Of a DNA stretch of 64,000 bases, positions 1 to 11,963 are shown in pieces. The number at the start of each line of letters is the position of its first letter. Within the stretch, counting starts at the first letter, position 1. Source of the DNA: Riptortus pedestris (taxonomy: Eukaryota; Arthropoda; Insecta; Hemiptera; Alydidae); the NCBI GenBank assembly GCA_019009955.1, contig CM032233.1:64167001-64231000 (forward strand), written 5' to 3'. The translations under genes and the position numbers were made by a program. The notes below the pieces were generated by a model. It saw only the letters and a list, made by a program, of their open reading frames with translations, was not told where the DNA came from and did not search any database.

Positions 1-104
1 TGCGCCTTTCTGAAGTAGTAGCTGTGTGGTAGCATTTTGTCCATAAGCTGAACTCCACATAAGTGCAGTAAACCCATGAATATCGGCAACATTAATGTCA
101 TGGA
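1..104 (-). CDS. RFXANK/ANKRA2: RFXANK/ANKRA2-like ankyrin exon, cut by window edge
   Basis: The acceptor is CTTAATAG at 106-105. The exon encodes HDINVADIHGFTALMWSSAY and continues to QLLLQKGA at the edge. This is a standard ankyrin repeat: the D-x-x-GFTALMWSS turn and first helix, then the L-LLQ-GA second helix. The exon continues outside the window. Confidence 0.85.
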
Positions 105-3100
105 CTATTAAGGAAAATAGAAATAAATAATAAATTAATTTCATCCACAAAATATTAAATTTACATCATTAAAAATGAAATTCAAGTTTTAAAAGGAATA
201 AGCTACTTCAAGTACTATCAAAGTAAATGCATTAAAAAAAAAATGGATCAAACCCCTGACTCTAGGTATATCTAGTGTATTAAACCTTATCTCATTTGGA
301 TAACTTTTTCTTTTTTTTTTTAATAAACACTTTTTCATTCAACAAGGTTTTTTTTTATAATGATAAGGTTGCTAGCTAATATATAAAGAATTATAATCCC
401 CAAAAAATTGGACCAGATTTCAGTATGGTCATAAGGTACATTCCAAAATGAGTCATCATTGTTGTTGAGATCTGTCACCACTATTTTGATGTAACATCCA
501 AAGTACATAAAAACTATTTTTCATCACTATTTCTGCCATAAAAAAAGATTAAATTTAAAAAAAAATTCTTTTTTGGGGCTTTACAGGGGCCTTACCTCAT
601 AACACATTTACCAATTTTCCAATTAAAAAAACCTTTGTCTTCTGTTCCCAGTGTGCTTTTAACACATGTCTCTGTGAAGGATATAAAAAATATGGCAGAG
701 AGGATCACTTGGTTTTCTAGAATATCTTCTGCAGTCACACATTCCAACAGAGTATATCAAGTTACAAAGAATAGACATTTAGAGACACTTCTATGAGCTC
801 AGTTGGATTGCCAACCGGAAATCAAATTTTATCATTATGGATTTCACTAACTGACACTGCCTTTAAACACTCAACCAACATAAAAAACAAACTAACAGAA
901 GCTCTGTCAATATAAATATATGCATAAATTTATACTTTAATATCAATTGGGAAATCCTCTTAAAGGTACAAATCAGTATTTGTTAATTCATACAGTTTAA
1001 AATTTAAAAATAAAAATAACATCTGTCTTTTTTAACCAGTGTCTCAAGGTAAATAGTTGTCTGTACATATTCCTCGCATAAAAGTAAGAACAAAGAAATG
1101 GTAATTAAAATAAATTAAAACTTAATTGATAATTCAATTTTTTTAAAAAGAAATTACCTTTGTTAAAATCATTTTCTGTCAAGTTCCCTCGCCCAGCTTT
1201 TTCAAACCATGAAAATCCAGCTGTATCTAATTGAGGGGTCTTTGCCTGAATATTTCCCCTTTGTAAATTGGTAAGTACAGTAGCAGACTATAATAAAAAA
1301 AATGAATTAATTTTAAGAAATCAGGTAATATTAAATACAATAAGCCAATTACATAATATATTAAGTTGATACACACAAGAATAATAAAAAATAAGCACCA
1401 TTCACAGCCATAGCACAGTAAAATATAGAATGTTGTAAAAAAATTATATAGAAATATTTAACTGTCATGATTTTCATATCCACAAGCCAGATTAATCCAC
1501 TCAATTTTACTAGGTATGAGCCTTTACATGAACCATATAAATGATAATAAATATATTATTATTATATAAAATAATTTATCAACTAAACAGGAAGTAAATA
1601 GATCTATTTTAAAACAGAAGTAAAATAACTAAACACAAAAATAGTGATCTGTCTCTGGCATGCAGGTAAAATACAATCATTTTTTGTGCTTAATTTTCAA
1701 TGTACTAAGCAATACTTTTGACAGCTGACTTCTGAAAACAGCTTGATCGTAAACAAAACTGGTTAGGACAAGAGGATTTATTTTGTCAAATGCAGCTATA
1801 CTGCTTAGCCAAATAAGAGCACAACAGGTCCTTATACATGTGGTGGATAGCCAAACCAATGAAATCTAAATTGAATTCTAATTTTACTTCAAATGAGTAA
1901 AAAAGGGTTATTAAAACCCTAGACACCCCTCTTACTTCCAATGGTTTTATGGCATAGCAGTAGCTAAAGTTATCAACACATAAGTGACATGTGTGGGAAA
2001 TGGTATAACTTCATTGAACTTCTTATTTCTCCTCTAAATCCTCCCATCTATGAAATTGGTGAGAGATTTGGAAGATAAAGGAAATGTACTTATTTCCTAA
2101 GTCTCCAACTTTTTGCTACAGAAAAAAATAACGACCATCCACCAAATCAGAAAAAAATAACGACTAACATAACAAAGACAACAAGCTTCATGAATAATAT
2201 ATACAAAACTGGAACTAAATGTTGCAATAAACCACTCTGTAAAACTTCTTAAACTTTGAGTCCCTCAATAATTATTGAATTTTGCAATAACAATTTCATT
2301 TGTTCGATAAAATCCCCTAACTATTACAAAGAACTGAGCACTTTTTTTTTTCTAGTCTCCCCTTTTTATATTAATTATACCAAAACAAAATTAAATTAAG
2401 AATTTAAAAACAATGAAAATCCATAAACAAATCCTACCTATCCCCTTCCATGACCAGCACAACAATTATATTTAGATGAGTTCTTTTCTTACCAAAGTCA
2501 ACCTCCCAAGTATACCTGTGATTTAAATTATAAATCACAAGTCCTCTCTATATTAAATTTCAAACAATAAACACCCCCCCCTCTCAATAGAGTAATATAT
2601 GATTATGATTATTCTCACTCGTTCATTTTTCTATTTTTCCAAAATTCCTGATAAGCACATTATAACTTCTTTTTTCTTCCAATGCCCTCAAGAAAGCAAC
2701 TTAACCTCCTGGTCAATTTACCTACTTTATTCTGAGTTGGTATTCTGGCAGGTGGAAGTGACTTCTAATATAGGTAGATGAAAGAAATGACTACTCTTCC
2801 CCTGTAACAATGTTGTTTTAATATATTTTAATAAAGATGAGTAATTATTGTTTTTGTGTGTCAACAGGGCACTGATAATGATGCACTGCATCGAAAACGC
2901 TCTGTCGTTTTAATAAATTGTTACAGTGGAAGCGTAGCCATTTCTTTCATCTACCTACATTACCTACTTTACTATTTTTTATTTATTTTTTTTTATCAAT
3001 ATAAGGAACAGTGTGATTAAAATTAAAAAGCTTCTTCCAGAACTGAGTGGTCACAATAGCACTATTTCCCTGGGTAGCACTGGTCAGTTAACATTTTATT

Positions 3101-6100
3101 AACCACAAAATGAATTAGCATCTACAACAATAATGCTTCAGGTCAGACCACAAAATTAACCAGGGAGTCTAGAATGTAAATCTGCAGTCATTTACAATTT
3201 AAACCCAACATTAACACATTTGACTCCTAATCTTCTCCTCCTCCCCTAAAAAAAAAAGAAGAGAATTTTGTTTCCAAAATAAATTGTAGTATTTTTTTCA
3301 AATATTAAGAAAAGACTACAATAGAAAAAGCAACACTTGTCTAAAGTACAATACCGCTGGACTAAATACTCAACAGTCTGAATAAATTGGCTAATATAAA
3401 TAGCTTCTATTTTCAAATATACCAATTTTTCAAAGTCCAGAAATTTCTGGAGGGGAGCGGGTGAGTGGTTATGCAATAAGAATTTTAACTCTGTACTTAA
3501 CAATGGTATGACATTTGGATACCCCAATGATAAACCAGAATTTATGTCTTCTAGTAACCTATTTTAAACATGCAAGACGTTCAACACTTACTTAAATAAA
3601 TGAAATAAAATTAAGGCATCAGAATTATAAACAAGTTTAATCCTATAATAACATCAATGGCTTCTACAAAACAGAAGTCTATTAGTTAGTTGCATGCAGA
3701 ATCATGTCAATTCTATACCATAGAAGAGTGAAATATTTTAATGAGACAATTGAAAAATAATATGCTTTTGAGAAACTTTGTTGTACATGTATTATGTTTA
3801 ATGATATTAAATAATTCAGGCTAATACTTTTTAACTTTCCATGTATAAAACGTCAGCTATTTTTTTTATTATCAAAGTTCACAAAAGTAATTCGTTTTTC
3901 ATAGTAATAGAAAAGAGAAGAAAAAGCAATCAAAGGGTTATAAGATTAAAATACCTCATGTTGGATGGGACATTTTTCTTTGAAAAGCTAAAGAAAAACA
4001 AAAATTAAACATTTTCAATCCTGAGAGAATCAGTTTATTGCATAAATTAATACAAATTGTGGGGCTGCTCAATTATATTGAGTTCCTGAAACACTCAGCA
4101 TACTAAATCCAATCAGAGGACAATATTTATAACAAACATAATACGTACCCCTGTATTTATTATTTAACACTCCAAATACCAGCTCCAAATGCCACAAGGG
4201 CTTTAAAGTGTTAAAAGAAAAATTGCATTACTCAAGTGAATGAAGTTATGATCATCAATAATGAATGTTTATAATCAACAATGACAATTTTAAATGTTTG
4301 CAAACTAATTAACCGGGCTCAATATTATTAATTTCACAAAAAATGTATAAACAAATGTAGTACCAAGACAGTTACAATAATAAATTATGAGTTAGTTAGA
4401 AAGTTATATACTAAGGGGAACGGCGAAGATCTGAAAAGGAAATGCTTACAAACAACAACTATTTTAAATATGGAGTTTTATTTTTCAAATAAAAAACCCT
4501 AAATAATTAAGAAATCCACATTAATTCAATATTTCGAACACTAGTTAACACACTTGCCATTGCTGAAAATTTTTATTTTATTCAAATGAAAAGTGTGGAA
4601 ATTGTAGCCAACTGGCAAACTCACAATCAAAACCTATATACTTAGGATACCTGGTTTCATGTTAAAATAAATTGTTCTCTTATATAAAAAACAATAAATT
4701 TATTAATTATTTACAGTGATGTTATTTCCAATTAACATCAATAAAATTTGGTGTATTAAAATAAAGTTTAGTCATAGAAAGACCAAATGAACTCTAAAAA
4801 ACAATACTACTAGTACTAGGACAAATGGAGCTTGCTTAATGCTCATTTCATTTCAAGGTCATCTACTGAGTTCCAGATTCAATAAATATCAGCCATTAGT
4901 GAGATAAGTTTATCTCTACTGAGTTCCAGATTCAATAAATATCAGCCATTAGTGAGATAAGTTTATCTAACTTTCTCATTAAAAAAAAATATATATATAA
5001 TTTATACATTTAATTTTTTAAATAATAGAAAATAAAATTTATTTTTCATTAATAATTGAAATGGACATTCATCATCAAACAAAGATGAAAATACAGTTTA
5101 ACAAATGAATTGATTCATAACTTTCTCATCAAAGTTTTAATCTTTTATATAGTAGTAATAAATCTTATTACTTAAAAAAGAATATGAGTAGAAATTGAAA
5201 ATGATGAAGAAAGACTCAACTTTCTTATGTTTTTCAAAAGCAGCCAATATAAGCCAGTCCACATATGTCTACTACTCTAGGCAATGGCTTTTTAGGCTAT
5301 TATGTGTTACTCAATAATTTTCTTCTTCTATCTATCAACCCAACTCTCACCTGTCTTCCTAGAAGTACTATTGCATTCATTGTATAGCGAGCCGGTAGTT
5401 ATTTTTTGTATGTGTGTGTGTTTGCATGCGCGTATGTGTATGTATGAAGGGAAAATAATTGCGCTTTTTGAGGACTCACTTAAACTGTACTGAGGCCTCA
5501 TAGCAAATACCTATGAATTTTAGAAGGTAATGTACATCAGCTACCATTCCCATCTGTAGGTATTGGACAATAAATATTGGGTACTTGAATTAGTTCATAG
5601 TTTTCTCACAGATGGTGCTACAAATGGGGGGTTCCTAATTCATCCTCCACATAATCATACTGTCAATGGGCTCTGTTTTTAGTTTAAGTCATTCAGTTGA
5701 AGCATAAATAAATAATAGTTTTACTCTATCAAATATGTCTCACTTCGTACTCGAAGTGTTTTTGTGGGGAGCTCTTCTGCATTGCACTAAAGTGAAGAAA
5801 AGCACTGCCGAAAGCCATCAAATTGTAGTGGATGTTTGTGGAGATCATCTTCTAGCTGAGCAAACATGTCAGAACAGGTTTGATCGGTTTAAAAGTGGTG
5901 ATTTTGAGAAGAATTAAGAGTCATTACATGATGAAGATCCATGGCAATCACTTTAAGATTTAGCTGATTTATTGTGTTTTTCTTTTCACAATCAGCAAAT
6001 GCCTGAAAGCCATTGGAATGATCCAAGAACTGGGAAAACCTTAATTTTTGAAAAAATATGCTATGAATTAACTGAAACATCCAATTTTAACAAAATACAC

Positions 6101-7321
6101 AGTGTACATACAGTGTTTGAGCTCATTTAGGGCATAACTTTAAGCAGTTAATAGACAATTATTGTCACTGTTCAATAGATCTACATGGAGCATCATATTT
6201 GGAGAGTCTGGCCCCAAAATAAAGGTTCTGTGCACTGATCAGTAGCTCAAGTGATAGAGTGTGGACTAGACATTCATGTTACCCGGGTTAAGATTCCCAT
6301 CACATATAAAAAATGTTTCTCTCAAATAGAAAATAATTAATAATTAATAATGTAAACATTATTTACTTCTGATGTTCTTTGTCCTAAAAATGGATAAAAT
6401 ACAATCAACAACTCAGTTATTACTTGTTATATGAAGAAATTAAAAAAAAAAAAAAAAATATGTTAAAACCCATTTACAAAATATTTTTCAATCTTAAAAA
6501 AATGAATTCATTGTAGACGTTAAACTCCTGTAATGTAGGTTTATTACGGTTTTGGGTAATCTGGGATCCTAAATGGATGAATCAAATATAAATAAATGTA
6601 TTTATTTAATACTTCCGAGTTGAAATGTGCTTTTGGATTTTCACTAAAATACTTTCCCATATCAGTTCAGTGCTCATTTAATTTATTTTATAAGATCACA
6701 AACTATCCATACATATAAATGCAGACTAATAACCATAAAACCTCTTTGGGTGAACCACTCCCTCCCTCCTACTCCAATGAACACTAACATCCACAGGACC
6801 TGGATGAATCGGCAAGTTAAGTAACTCAACCTAAAAAAATCTGTCATGCAGGGTCTGTGTTAACTAAGCAGATTTCCCACGTGCGTCACATATTTGCATT
6901 TATCTCAAAACGTATAAGTTCAATAAGAAAAATATTTGGTATTTAGGCTTCAAATAAAGTGCTTCATAATATAACAGCTTTTTGTTAATAAGACATGAGT
7001 AGGAGTAAGGGTTTACTGCTGGCCGAACACAAAAAAATGTATATATCTCGGTTAATAACTACATAATGAAAAAAGGTGCATAACAACATTAATAGAACAT
7101 TACATTTTCAATGATTGGTTCTATACAATTTTTTGATCCAATTCATAATAACGGAGATATTAAGAATTTTTGAAATTCCCCTTGAAACCCTCCCCCCCTT
7201 CCTACTGATTGGATTTTAGCCATTAATGAACTCTTCATTTTTACATAAAATGTTTAAATATCGAGTTTGGTAACGATCAGACTAAAATTGTGAACGCTAG
7301 AGTGTTAACAGACAAATAAAG

Positions 7322-7371
<50 letters not shown>

Positions 7372-8344
7372 TTGAACGGACCACATTTTAGTCATATCCT
7401 AGGTAGGGTCGATGGGCATTTGAAGAAATGTTTCGAAAATCCCTTCATGAGTACGACTAGATCAGCAGATTTACCCTAAGGGAAATCTGCTAAAAATACT
7501 TGAATCAGAATATCAATGTTGCTGCTAAAGCACAATCTGGCAAATACTGAGTTGTTTTTGATAGGCAAATAATCATTTTAATGAACAATATGAATGGTAT
7601 TAGCGTGGTTCATGATTAATGCACATTTTGAAGTGTGGCATAATTAGTTACACCAAGTTGGCTTTAAAGGTGGTATTCCATAGAAAGAATAGGAAATACT
7701 AAAACGAATACCATAATACTCATTTAAAGTTTTATAAAACTATTTCCTTTTAATTTCTACAATAAACTAAAAGTGAATGTTAAAGTTGGAAAATTATTTC
7801 TTACCACAAAATGCTGAAAATCAATCCCCTCTCCCTAGTACCACCTAATGTGACTTTACTAAAAGCACCTTTTGAATTAATGAACCGGCATTTTCTTTTT
7901 CCTCTTAAATAACTGTTAATTTAGTCGGTGAAATCAGAGCAGTGAAAAGGAATCATGATTGTGATGAACTGAAAAGCAGTAAAAGCGAACTTCTTGGGAT
8001 TTTTATTTATGTATTTTTTGTTCACATGACAATTAGAAGGTTAATCAAATAGTAAGAGAGTTTATCTGTAGTGTTGAATAAATTAATCAATAACCAAAAT
8101 ACATAATTATTAAAGAAATGGTACAGCAGAATTTATCGGTTTAAAATAAAAAGTCCAGCAAATAATTTATCAAATATAAAGAAATGTATCATATTATATA
8201 AGAAATATTGTATACCTTGTAAGGTTGAAAAGCACTTCTCCTTGAACCATCTTCCCAGGAAGAAGAGGGCCATTTTATCGCTTGAAACGGTTTCTCAATA
8301 GTTAATTCATTTGTGACAAGCGACTCCTCTTTTGAAGGTTCCAT
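1..8344 (-). CDS. RFXANK/ANKRA2: RFXANK/ANKRA2-like ankyrin-repeat protein, 5' part (partial gene)
   Basis: Four minus-strand exons share one reading frame and have GT/AG borders: 8344-8216, 3987-3955, 1287-1158 and 104-1. The gene runs off the window at position 1, so most ankyrin repeats are missing. The N-terminal exon encodes a 43-residue acidic/basic leader containing WPSSSWEDGSRR. The third exon has VLTNLQRGN, like the TNxQRGN motif just before the ankyrin repeats of RFXANK and ANKRA2, then a divergent first repeat. The fourth has the ankyrin core DIHGFTALMWSSAYGQ followed by QLLLQKGA. In vertebrates RFXANK is a subunit of the RFX complex and ANKRA2 binds PxLPxI/L peptides of HDACs and megalin; the insect role is not known from this sequence. 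Family identity is fairly certain; which of the two vertebrate paralogues is closer cannot be told. Exons between 1288 and 3954 may have been missed. Confidence 0.82.
1158..1287 (-). CDS. RFXANK/ANKRA2: RFXANK/ANKRA2-like exon with TNxQRGN motif
   Basis: The acceptor is TATTATAG at 1289-1288 and the donor is AAAG|GTAATT. The 130-nt exon encodes SATVLTNLQRGN, then LDTAGFSWFEKAGRGNL, which aligns with the degenerate first ankyrin repeat of the family. It ends in phase 1 and joins the next exon as a valine codon. Confidence 0.85.
1288..3954 (-). other. Intron of the RFXANK/ANKRA2-like gene
   Basis: AT-rich intron. It holds a TA-flanked MITE at 2773-2955 and a small near-perfect palindrome around 2519-2540 (GTGATTT...AAATCAC). 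No other coding exon was recognised, but a short one could be missed. Confidence 0.6.
2773..2955. mobile_element. Short MITE with about 40-bp inverted repeats and TA target sites
   Basis: The left end GGTAGATGAAAGAAATG and right end CATTTCTTTCATCTACC are inverted copies. The similarity runs inward for about 40 bp, to CTGTAACAA on both arms. TA flanks both sides (2771-2772 and 2956-2957), the target preference of the Tc1/mariner superfamily. At 183 bp it has no coding capacity. Confidence 0.7.
3955..3987 (-). CDS. RFXANK/ANKRA2: RFXANK/ANKRA2-like micro-exon (33 nt)
   Basis: The acceptor TTTCTTTAG and donor GAG|GTATTTT enclose 33 nt encoding LFKEKCPIQHE. Both borders are phase 0, so the exon joins exons 1 and 3 without a frame change whether included or skipped. 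It may be alternatively spliced. It is short enough that chance cannot be excluded; RNA data would decide. Confidence 0.6.
4863..4968. repeat. 53-bp perfect tandem duplication
   Basis: Two adjacent identical copies, 4863-4915 and 4916-4968, start CTACTGAGTTCC and end GTTTATCT. Lack of divergence suggests a recent duplication or a polymorphic site. Confidence 0.9.
5735..6080 (+). pseudogene. mariner-family transposase N-terminal remnant
   Basis: The reading frame from 5735 encodes a helix-turn-helix leader typical of mariner transposases. KKSTAESHQ and CGDHLLAEQTCQNRF are followed by FDRFKSGDFEKN, where the family usually has WFxRFRSGDF. The frame stops at about 5917; weaker matching segments follow in other frames. 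There is no DDD catalytic core. It sits in a host intron and is a fossil fragment. Confidence 0.75.
6232..6300 (+). repeat. tRNA-like SINE head or tRNA pseudogene
   Basis: TAGCTCAAGTGATAGAGTG resembles a pol III A box and GGGTTAAGATTCCCATC resembles a B box at normal tRNA spacing. Acceptor-stem halves do not pair, so this is not a working tRNA. It differs from the SINE family at 20289. Confidence 0.5.
6836..7495 (+). mobile_element. Family H element, copy 1 (complete)
   Basis: It runs from the left end (GTCATGCAGGGTCTGTGT, then AAGCAGATTTCCCACGTG) through a (TA)n tract at 7324-7367 to a right palindrome with one substitution and CTGCTAAAA. The left hairpin stem uses G-T wobble pairs in this copy. 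There is no protein-coding capacity. It is inserted in the first intron of the ankyrin gene. Confidence 0.8.
8216..8344 (-). CDS. RFXANK/ANKRA2: RFXANK/ANKRA2-like exon 1 (start codon)
   Basis: ATG at 8344-8342 begins MEPSKEESLV; 43 codons end at AAG followed by the donor GTATAC. The length is exactly 129 nt, so the intron is phase 0. No other in-frame ATG precedes a better start. This leader is not conserved in the family, so the call rests on frame continuity and the splice donor. Confidence 0.75.
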
Positions 8345-9097
8345 CTTTTTTTAAGTTAATGTGATAATTTAATTTATAAAATACTTCAGCAAAAATGAAG
8401 AGGATGCAGATTTGACTCCCACTGGGGTCTACTGATGTTAAAAGTTTAGTTAAAGTCCTCATTAAATGTACATTTTAAGCTCAATAATGGGAAACGAAAA
8501 ATGACAAAATATTTGACTTTAGTGAACTGCATATTAGGAAGATTTTATAACATCCAGCATATGGATAATCGAATTTGTTTATGCATTACAATAAGAGACC
8601 TATTTCAAAATAGAAATAAACATAAACATAAAGGAAAACAATAATATAAATTACAATCACAGCATATTGGAAGAATGTGTTGATTCCTCTCACAGCTCAA
8701 GGGTAGAAAGCTACAGTTATCTAGGTAAATAACGAAAAATACCTGCAAAGAATACCGAATATTCACTTTCAAGAAGAAAAAACCAAAACCAGTTACTAAA
8801 AATGAAATAAAGTCATTTAGTATAGTAACAGTAAAGTATTTCTTTTTTGTCTTTGCGTAATGACCACCTAACTACTTAGTTAAGGACAAAATAAAATTAG
8901 TGTAAAAGAGGTCAAATCACAAGCACAGACTATTGAATTTGACAGTCAAAAGGCATCCAATCTTAAACTTTGTAAACTTACTGGACAATCGATTTTACTC
9001 TTGAAACGGTTAGAGGGCTGTCATGACGTCACTGTTGTCTCTAGTATTTATAAAGTAAATACTCAATACGCAACCCTACTATACTAGACCCGCTCAC
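8345..9097. other. Upstream region of the RFXANK/ANKRA2-like gene
   Basis: Non-coding. It should hold the 5' UTR and promoter of the minus-strand ankyrin gene. The only motif of note is the perfect CRE octamer at 9024-9031 beside TTTATAAATA (minus strand, about 9046-9055). No other structure was recognised. Confidence 0.4.
9024..9031. promoter_or_regulatory. Perfect CRE (TGACGTCA) upstream of the ankyrin gene
   Basis: TGACGTCA is the full palindromic ATF/CREB site, about 680 bp upstream of the ATG at 8344. A TATA-like stretch lies about 20 bp further upstream on the minus strand. Chance occurrence is possible; no transcription start is known. Confidence 0.35.
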
Positions 9098-10105
9098 AGA
9101 AAGAAATTTCACAATAACTTTTCGTTTCACATGTCATAGACACCATAACTACATTTTGTTTCTTTCGTGTCTGTTTGTTTATTTGTTTGTTTGTTACCTT
9201 TTCACGCAAAAACGGCTGAACCGAATTTTATGAAACTTGGCATGTATATTACTACTAGCCCAACTTAGACTTCAGACTATATTAATATTCGCTGAGATGA
9301 AAAGGAGTGGGGGTTATAAGGAAGGCCTGAAATTAAAAATAGCGATATTTCGTTTCCTATTGGTTTTATGGAAAACGTGCACATAACAAAAGTTGTTTAT
9401 TTTGTTATTTAGAGTACTTTTTGTTATATCTATTTTTGTTTTATAACAAAGTATAAACGAGATATACACAAAAAACTAAAGCTGGATCCAACAATTTTAT
9501 TGGGTACTAACGATTGAACCGAACTTAACAAAACTCGGTATGTCAATTAGCATTAATTCTTCCATGATTATAAGCTATGTTAAACTTTTTAGGTTCGGGC
9601 GTGAGTGGGGGTTATAAAAGAGGCCTGAAATAAAAATTCGCGATATTTCATTGTCCATTTGTTTTTCGACAAAAGTACATATAACAGAAGTTGTTTACAT
9701 TGTTATTTAGAGTAACTTTTTTTTATACTTTCTTTTCGGGAACAAGGTATGAAGGAAGTAATTTGCGTAGAAATATTGATATGCTCAACAATTCTTTCCA
9801 ATATGAACTACCAGGTACCTCACCTGGAAAAATTAATTCAAATCTATGTTAAGGTTTTGTCCTTAATAATTCAAATCTATGTATAATGCTCAAGAGACAG
9901 GAAATATGAAAATATGGAGGACAGTGAAGTCATATATAAAAAATTAATTTTATTATTAACAAATCCACAGCAACGACGGATATAGACCCTAAACATTGGG
10001 ACGGGTAAATGTCAAAATATTGTGCAAAATAAAGCCTTGCCAAAAAGATACCATCACCATTCAGCCTCAAATGAATTCCCGAGCGAAGCCGGGTATCTGA
10101 GCTAG
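9098..10105 (+). mobile_element. Helitron-like non-autonomous element A
   Basis: The 3' end carries the hairpin CCCGAGCGAAGCCGGG, then 11 nt later CTAG (10102-10105), matching the Helitron 3' rule of a hairpin followed by CTRR. The body holds units of about 300 bp, each with a CTGAACCGAA block, ACTTGGCATG or ACTCGGTATG, and GAGTGGGGGTTATAA. Flanks show no target duplication. The 5' limit is approximate. No Rep/helicase coding was found. Confidence 0.65.
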
Positions 10106-10321
10106 TTCAATATAAAAATAAATAACTCCTCTTAGGGTTACTGTGAGGAAAAAAAAGTAAATGGCTGCATCTGCAATAAAAAAATATTTTCAATAAGTGT
10201 AATTATTTCGATTTAAAGTCCATTGAACGACTCTTCAGTGTCCATTTACGTAAGTTTTTTTAAAAATAATTTTAATCTGTTACGAATTAAAGGAGTAAAT
10301 TTCCCCAAACGTGTAATACAT

Positions 10322-10676
10322 TTCAAAAGCATGATAGGCATAATAAAGGATTATAGTGATTCTGTTGGTATGTCTTTTGGGTTAGATAAATGTGCATATG
10401 GCACGTGAAATCAGCCATGGTTACGCCTATTATAGTAAGTTCAAATGGACTCGTGCCAAAAAGAACAATAGCAGGCACCAAAAATTGAAGTCTGCCAACA
10501 ACAATTATAAAAGAAGCACAGCAAGGGGTACTTCTTGATACTGCCAGAATCGTGCGAAAATTTTTAAATTCCCCTTAATATGTCACAATCACAAACTCCA
10601 TATCGGTTGGACTTTCCCCCGATATGGATTTTATTCCAGTTTTTACTGATTATAAACCTCCCCCGTAATAATAATA
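10322..10676 (+). pseudogene. Endonuclease-type LINE, fragment P1 (deleted)
   Basis: A short piece of reverse transcriptase (SMIGIIKDYSDSVGMSFGL, about 10330-10390) is joined directly to the last part of the C-terminus (IVSSNGLVPK...KEAQQGVLLDTARIV) and the 3' tail. More than 1 kb present in the copy at 34660 is missing. The 3' UTR hairpin lies at 10598-10627 and the copy ends in (TAA)n. Dead. Confidence 0.8.
10598..10627 (+). promoter_or_regulatory. LINE 3' UTR hairpin (P1)
   Basis: CCATATCGG and CCGATATGG form a 9-bp stem just upstream of the 3' end. The same structure is at 11867-11896, 12061-12089 and (minus) 34736-34707. Confidence 0.7.
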
Positions 10677-10977
10677 ATAATAAATATAATGTAAATAATA
10701 ATAATAATAATGACTAATAAATATAATATAAATAATAATAGTAATAATGACTAATAAATATAATATAAATAATAATAATAATAATGACTAATAAATATAA
10801 TATAAATAATAATAATAATAATAATGACTAATAAATATAATATAAATAATAATAATAATAATAATAATAATGACTAATAAATATAATATAAATAATAATA
10901 ATAATAATGACTAATAAATATAATACAAATAATAATAATATAATACATAATAATAATAATAATAATAATATAATAAT
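10677..10977 (+). repeat. (TAA)n tail expanded into tandem units
   Basis: About seven imperfect units each contain ATGACTAATAAATATAAT followed by a variable run of AAT triplets. It looks like the A-rich LINE tail amplified by slippage. The two overlapping reading frames crossing it are poly-Asn/Ile and Tyr/Leu artefacts. Confidence 0.85.
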
Positions 10978-11935
10978 AGTTAAACTTGATGATGGGTTTA
11001 CGGCCTTGAACTTCAAATGTAGGAACAATCCTGAATTTAAAGATGAATCCCATTTTCTTTCAGAATGGCAAAGTAAGGAACTTCATGGCCGTTTCTACAG
11101 TCGCCTTTATTACTCGGAGCTAGACTTGGCTTATTCTGTCGCGTGGCTGACGTCTGGAAAGCTGTTTTCAGAAACAGAAGGTTTCATTACAGCTATCCAA
11201 GACCAAGTGATTGCCACTAGATCATACAGACGTCATATCCTCAAGGACAGTAGTGTCTCAGACAAATGTAGGTTATGCAACAAAGCTTTTATGAGTCCAT
11301 TCAACATATTACGGCTGGATGTGAAATACTTGCTGGATCTGAGTACTTACAAAGGCACAATAACGTGGCAAAAGTATACCATCAAGCTCTAGCAGAGAAA
11401 TTCGGCATGGTAGACAGAAAGGTCGCTTATTATCGCTATATTCCTCAAAAATTATTGGAAAAAGATAATATAAAAATGTATTGGGACGAAGCGATGATAA
11501 CTGACCATACTGTGCACCATAACAAACCGGATATTCTCATTATTGACAAGACCAATAAGACTGCTGATATTATTGACATCGCAGTACCCAATGATGAGAA
11601 TATTCGAAAATCCCATGCCGAAAAATTAAGAAAATATCAAGAATTGGCTATCGAGCTCAAAGAGGTATACAAACTGAAATCTGCCATAGTTACGCCTATT
11701 ATAGTAAGTTCAAATGGACTCGTGCCAAAAACAACGATAGCAGGCACCAAGAACTTGAATCTGTCAACAGCAATTATAAAAGAAGCACAGCAAGGGGTAC
11801 TTCTTGACACTGCCAGAATCGTGGGAAAAATTTTTAAGTCCCAATAACATGTCACATTCACAAACTCCATATCGGTTGGATTTCCCCCCGATATGGATTT
11901 TACTCCAGTTTTTACTGAGTATAAACCTCCCCCAT
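10978..11935 (+). pseudogene. Endonuclease-type LINE, fragment P2 (C-terminal half)
   Basis: 5'-truncated. The frame opens with VKLDDGFTALNFKCRNNPE, passes a zinc-knuckle region (CRLCNKAF, then with a one-base frame change QHITAGCEIL and EYLQRHN), and enters a restriction-like endonuclease domain. That domain has KPDILIIDK, then IIDIAVPNDENI, the spaced PD...D signature of R2/R4-type elements. It ends KEAQQGVLLDTARIV before the stop at 11845-11847. The frame break near 11275-11290 makes it a pseudogene. The 3' UTR hairpin is at 11867-11896. Confidence 0.85.
11867..11896 (+). promoter_or_regulatory. LINE 3' UTR hairpin (P2)
   Basis: CCATATCGG...CCGATATGG, same stem as in P1, with a slightly different loop. 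Confidence 0.7.
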
Positions 11936-11963
11936 ATAATAATAATTATAATAATAATTTTAT

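Larger units (their letters stand above)
3988..8215 (-). other. First intron of the RFXANK/ANKRA2-like gene
   Basis: This 4.2-kb intron contains a perfect 53-bp tandem duplication (4863-4968), a mariner transposase remnant (5735-6080), a tRNA-like SINE head (about 6232-6300) and a full family H element (6836-7495). The remainder is AT-rich with no recognisable feature. Confidence 0.6.

Noticed and set aside
6232..6300. Possible tRNA gene
   Set aside because: A and B boxes are present but the acceptor stem does not pair; better explained as a SINE head or pseudogene.
10828..11028. Tyr/Leu/Ile-rich minus-strand frame
   Set aside because: Reverse reading of the LINE (TAA)n tail.
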